This document shows, in pieces, positions 17,043 through 20,383 of a stretch of DNA of 20,383 nt. The stretch is from positions 1 to 20,383 of the forward strand of contig JAOXYB010002458.1 in the NCBI GenBank assembly GCA_028565635.1, given 5' to 3'. Every line of letters begins with the position of its first letter. The first letter of the stretch is position 1. The translations under genes were made by a program, and so were the position numbers. Source of the DNA: Phoronis ovalis (Eukaryota > Phoronida > Phoronidae). Below the pieces are notes generated by a model. That model saw only the letters and a list, made by a program, of their open reading frames with translations, had not been told where the DNA came from and made no database searches.

Positions 17043-20000
17043 GTTATAATGTTCTTGGCTTGTAATTTAGTTACCTTCCAAAATTTCATCTATGAAATTG
17101 TTTTTTAATGTTAATTTTGGAACCTAAAGAATTTTGATAATAATAATAACACTCTACAGTTTAAATGTTTAAGTTTAGTTGGGAATAGGAGTAGATGTGT
17201 TGGAAAAACAGTTGTAGTTTATAATGTACAAATGTTTAAAAAATGATTGGCATTATATTTATATTATATTTTGGCGCTCTTCTGCTTTGCACTTTCCCAG
17301 GCTGTCAGCAGAAGTACTGAAAATGTTATAGACAGGTGTGTTGATGGAAACATTCTAATGATGAATTTCTAATTTTGACAGTGTCTGTATATATAAATGT
17401 ATATATACTTTGCCATGTAGTTATAGTATTGCAAAAATACAATTTAGTGAACTTCAGTGTGACCTTGCTAAACCACATTATGAAAATACTACACCTACCT
17501 AATATCTTATATTTATACCTTTCAGAATTAAAAAAAGATGAGCAACTGTTAGTGCATATGTGAATCTTTGGTTTAAGATATGAAAAATTGAAATCAAAGT
17601 TCTCATTTAGTTTTTGAGCAATGGATAGATGAAAGTAACAAAAACATTTTTTAATGTTTGCAAACTGTCTCCAGCATAGCAACAATGGCTAATGACTTCA
17701 AGGAATAGTTCAATTTAAAGAAAACTAACTTCACAGGTCACCTTAGTTATGTAAATTAATTGAAAGTATCTTAAAATTCAGGTAGTTCTAGAAGCTCTAA
17801 ATCAGATCAATACATGAACTATACCTTATAGTATAGAAATGTATATATGCAGTACATGAGTAATTATACTATTCTTAAAATTTGTTCTAAAAGTTACTCG
17901 TGCTGTAAGTAAAAATTGATACATAAAAACGGCTTTTTGTGCTACATTTTCGGAATCGAAATACAATTAAGCTGAAACTGTGCTTTATACCAAACACAAT
18001 TAGACATACATCTAAAAAAAAGTATTTCTTCCTGTTGTAATTTGCATTTACAATTAACAGATAGTTGTATCTATATTTGAAAATTAATTGACCAGGTTAT
18101 TTCCAATCTAAGTAAAAATACCTGATAGGAATAATAGATTGAAAAGTACTTGTCATCTTGTGTTACTGGTACAACAATTGCATTTTGATAGGTAAGGAAA
18201 TGTCAGCAGTTTCTTAATATATTGATGTATGGTAAAATATTTTATTACATTTATACTGATATTTTCAGATATAAAACATGAAATATATCATTAAAAAATA
18301 ATCTCTTTAATTGTCTATTATATATGATTGTGATGGTGCCAAATTTAAAGTCTTAAGTGTAGTTGGAGCAAAAAAAAACTAGTTCTCAAGGGTGCAAGCT
18401 TCTCAGTTCAACTGGGACATTCCATTGAAAAGTTGTGGAGTACTGTTCCTGTCATGGAATATTAAAAACTTCTAAGTATTTAAATTAACTTGTAACCGTG
18501 CATATTTTAGCTATTTGTCAAAGTTTTGGTTTTCCATTCTTTGTCTTTTAGAACATTAATGCATACACTCATTGATTTTTACATTCTTTGAAACTCTTTA
18601 CGCATATCTTAGCATCATTAAAATGGCTGTGTCAGATGCCTTTCTTTGTATTTTCCCCAAAACATCACAAAATAAGTCAGAATGTATGTTCCTGTTTTAA
18701 TTTTAAATATTTGTTGTTACATTGGTACATATTTAATAAAACAATTTATTATTACTGTTAAGTTGAAAAGTCATGTTGTTGAATATTTGAGTATTAATTA
18801 AATTAAGTGTTAGATCATTGTCTGGTCTGCCTCTCAAAAGTATGCATTTCTGGGCTTAATTAATTGACTGAAATAAATACCTGTGTTGGGTATCATTGTT
18901 GGACATGGGAATAGCTTATTGTGTATATATAATTAAAAGTTAAAAAAATGTCTCTTAAATTTAGCAAAAACTCACAACTGGAAACCCTGTTTGTTTGTGG
19001 ATTTCCCTTTATTACCGTAATTCAGATTGTCGAGTTGTTGCAGAATAAAATTTTGTAAAGATGGAAAGCAAAGTTGAGATAAGTGCTTGTTATCCTTGAG
19101 ACCCAGGTAAACACTATTAAGTGTATAAGTTTAGATAGACTTGGCCTGATTTCAGCTGCTTATAGTAAAACCTAATCAGACTCCAACTAGTAAAATATAC
19201 ACAAATTGTGTAACATATATTTCTGAGGCACCATTCACAAACTTTCCCATGCTTCTCTTGGTGCATTTTTGTATCATCCTGTAAGTTTCCTGAGAATTTG
19301 TATAGTTTGTATTCTTCAAAAATAGGTTTGCTTAGGTGGACTAACCTTCAATAGGTATGAAAGTGTATGTGCAAATATTCTGCTGCAAAGATGATCAGCA
19401 TAAGATACATGCAGATTAAAGTGTAACCATATCTATCAAAAATCTTGGTTATATCCTTATATAGAAAGTTTATTCAGAGGTGTTCAAAGGTGTTTTGAGT
19501 TTATCAGTCTCTTTGAGTGCTTTGAACTTGTATGTACCCAAACATCATTTGAATCAAAATAATTGGCTTTGGTTGTTTTAAGTCATAAAGGTGTACACAT
19601 CTGGTGAGCATGGTTTGTATTTTAGAATGTATACACAAAAATGTAACCTTGTTAGAAAGTTGAGGTTAAGCAGATGAACAGCTGGATGAAAATCCAGGCT
19701 CATCATATTGTCTATGAATAGATTGAGGTATCAGATGAAGATGCAATTAAAACCTGTACTCTTGTTGTATCCATTGAGCTGCAAAATGATATTTTTCTGT
19801 GCAACAATTGTAGCATACCAATGTATAGATGCCAGAAAACAAAGACTTTTTGTTAAAAAAATGTATTGCTCTGTATGTAGGAGAAAAAATCTAAACCCAA
19901 TAATTCTCTAATTGTTTACCTCTACTTTTCATAAATTTAGACTTGTCTGCCTGGCGTGGTGCCTGAACACTGAAATATAGATCACAAACTACTTTCCATA

Positions 20001-20163
20001 TTAGACTTAAATTTAATCTTTTTTTGTGCAGTATATTGTCTGTTCTGCTTGTAACAAACTATAACATTTTGATAAGGCTCATAAGACACCAAAGCATCAG
20101 CCAACAGCACTTGGTATAATTTGAGCTGGAAATGTATGATTACCCTCCAAGGAGTCCTAAGCT
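17043..20163 (+). other. Jagged intron 1, last 3 kb, no gene seen
   Basis: This is AT-rich sequence with overlapping frames of 60-120 codons on both strands around 17326-17685. Their residue make-up follows base composition and shows no motif. No Jagged exon is visible: I looked for a phase-0 acceptor followed by a frame with an aromatic-rich LxxEAW-type end of MNNL and found none. Confidence 0.5.
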
Positions 20164-20318
20164 CCATTCACGCTTATACTTGGAGCGCTCTATAATAAAG
20201 CGCTTCATTTTCCGTCCATACTGGCATGCTTTAATTCGCTTCCATCTTCAAATATCTCAAAGCGCATTAGTCTACTTTAATGCGCTTCCGATATGCGAAG
20301 CTCTTTAGTTCAAGTAGG
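20164..20318 (+). promoter_or_regulatory. Cluster of GCGCTT/AAGCGC motifs, candidate proximal promoter
   Basis: In about 130 bp there are at least six variants of one motif. They are AGCGCT (20184-20189), the palindrome AAGCGCTT (20198-20205), CTTTAATTCGCTTCC (20229-20243), AAGCGCATTA (20260-20269), CTTTAATGCGCTTCC (20275-20289) and GCGAAGC just after. The two 15-mers differ at one base and lie 46 bp apart. AAGCGCATTA and TAATGCGCTT (20278-20287) form an exact inverted pair over 8 bases. CpG density is far above the intron. The cluster stands directly upstream of a TATA box, as binding sites of a regulated promoter would. A palindromic repeat element is the alternative. Confidence 0.4.
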
Positions 20319-20383
20319 TGTATATATAGGCAGAAAAGTCTCCTGCTGTGTCAGCTAAGAAGTCCCGTTCTGCTCCAAGCCCA
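20319..20383 (+). promoter_or_regulatory. Candidate core promoter: TATA box and initiator
   Basis: TATATATAGG (20321-20330) is a good TATA box with GC-rich flanks. TCAGCT at 20351-20356 resembles the metazoan initiator TCAKTY and lies about 30 bp downstream, the usual distance. The downstream sequence is GC-richer than the intron. No ATG follows before the window ends, so any gene lies mostly outside. Alternatively TATATAG|GCAG could be a splice acceptor, since the frame after it is open to the end and reads AEKSPAVSAKKSRSAPSP. That resembles the basic tails of histone H1-like or protamine-like proteins, which may be chance. Confidence 0.35.

Noticed and set aside
17326-17685. A 119-codon minus-strand frame and an overlapping 62-codon plus-strand frame
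   Set aside because: Composition follows the AT bias, no family motif is visible and no splice sites support it.
18400-18475. A possible Jagged exon around FNWDIP after CTTCTCAG
   Set aside because: The frame continues for only about 20 codons to a stop, with no donor and no resemblance to the end of MNNL.
20284-20312. A heat-shock element reading of the TTC and GAA blocks upstream of the terminal TATA box
   Set aside because: The five-base alternation of GAA and TTC required for an HSE is not kept: the gap between blocks is seven bases and the next block is TCT.
1-20383. tRNA, rRNA or CRISPR-type arrays
   Set aside because: No tRNA B-box with a matching cloverleaf, no rRNA-like block and no spaced identical repeats were found. 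The only regular array, at 9738-9808, is a direct tandem without spacers.

Overview
The window looks like invertebrate nuclear DNA. It is strongly AT-rich, has almost no long open frames, and carries the first coding exon of a Serrate/Jagged-type Notch ligand ending at a strong GT splice donor. The base composition, the large first intron and the types of dispersed repeat would suit a bivalve or other mollusc. That placement is inference; I cannot name a species.

Layout. Positions 1-945 are upstream or 5'-untranslated sequence with more CpG than the intron. They hold three CACGTG palindromes, one CACGCG site, an NRF1-like palindrome, a consensus CSL/Su(H) site (864-872) and a 12-bp direct repeat (876-909). 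Positions 946-1137 hold three short upstream reading frames, one of which overlaps the main start. Positions 1056-1451 encode the signal peptide and the MNNL (C2-like) domain, ending in phase 0 at ACG|GTAAGT. The rest (1452-20383, at least 18.9 kb) reads as Jagged intron 1. I found no exon for the remaining MNNL strands, the DSL domain or the EGF repeats, so these must lie beyond the window.

The intron is mostly featureless AT-rich DNA with several insertions. A 1.7-kb segment (6427-8123) is bounded by perfect 39-bp inverted repeats. A 1.3-kb CpG-richer segment (about 9722-11017) is bounded by imperfect inverted repeats built on a 16-bp CCGAAGG motif, probably a non-autonomous DNA transposon. 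There is an unexplained 144-codon minus-strand frame (11604-12038), a 26-bp tandem repeat (12452-12530), a repeat-like block around 16480-16795 and a 20-bp dyad (17020-17039).

The last 220 bp change character. A CpG-rich cluster of GCGCTT/AAGCGC motifs stands upstream of a TATATATA box, with an initiator-like TCAGCT about 30 bp downstream. This may be the promoter of a second gene whose body lies just past the window. Only the Jagged exon is a confident gene; the regulatory calls are motif matches and nothing more.
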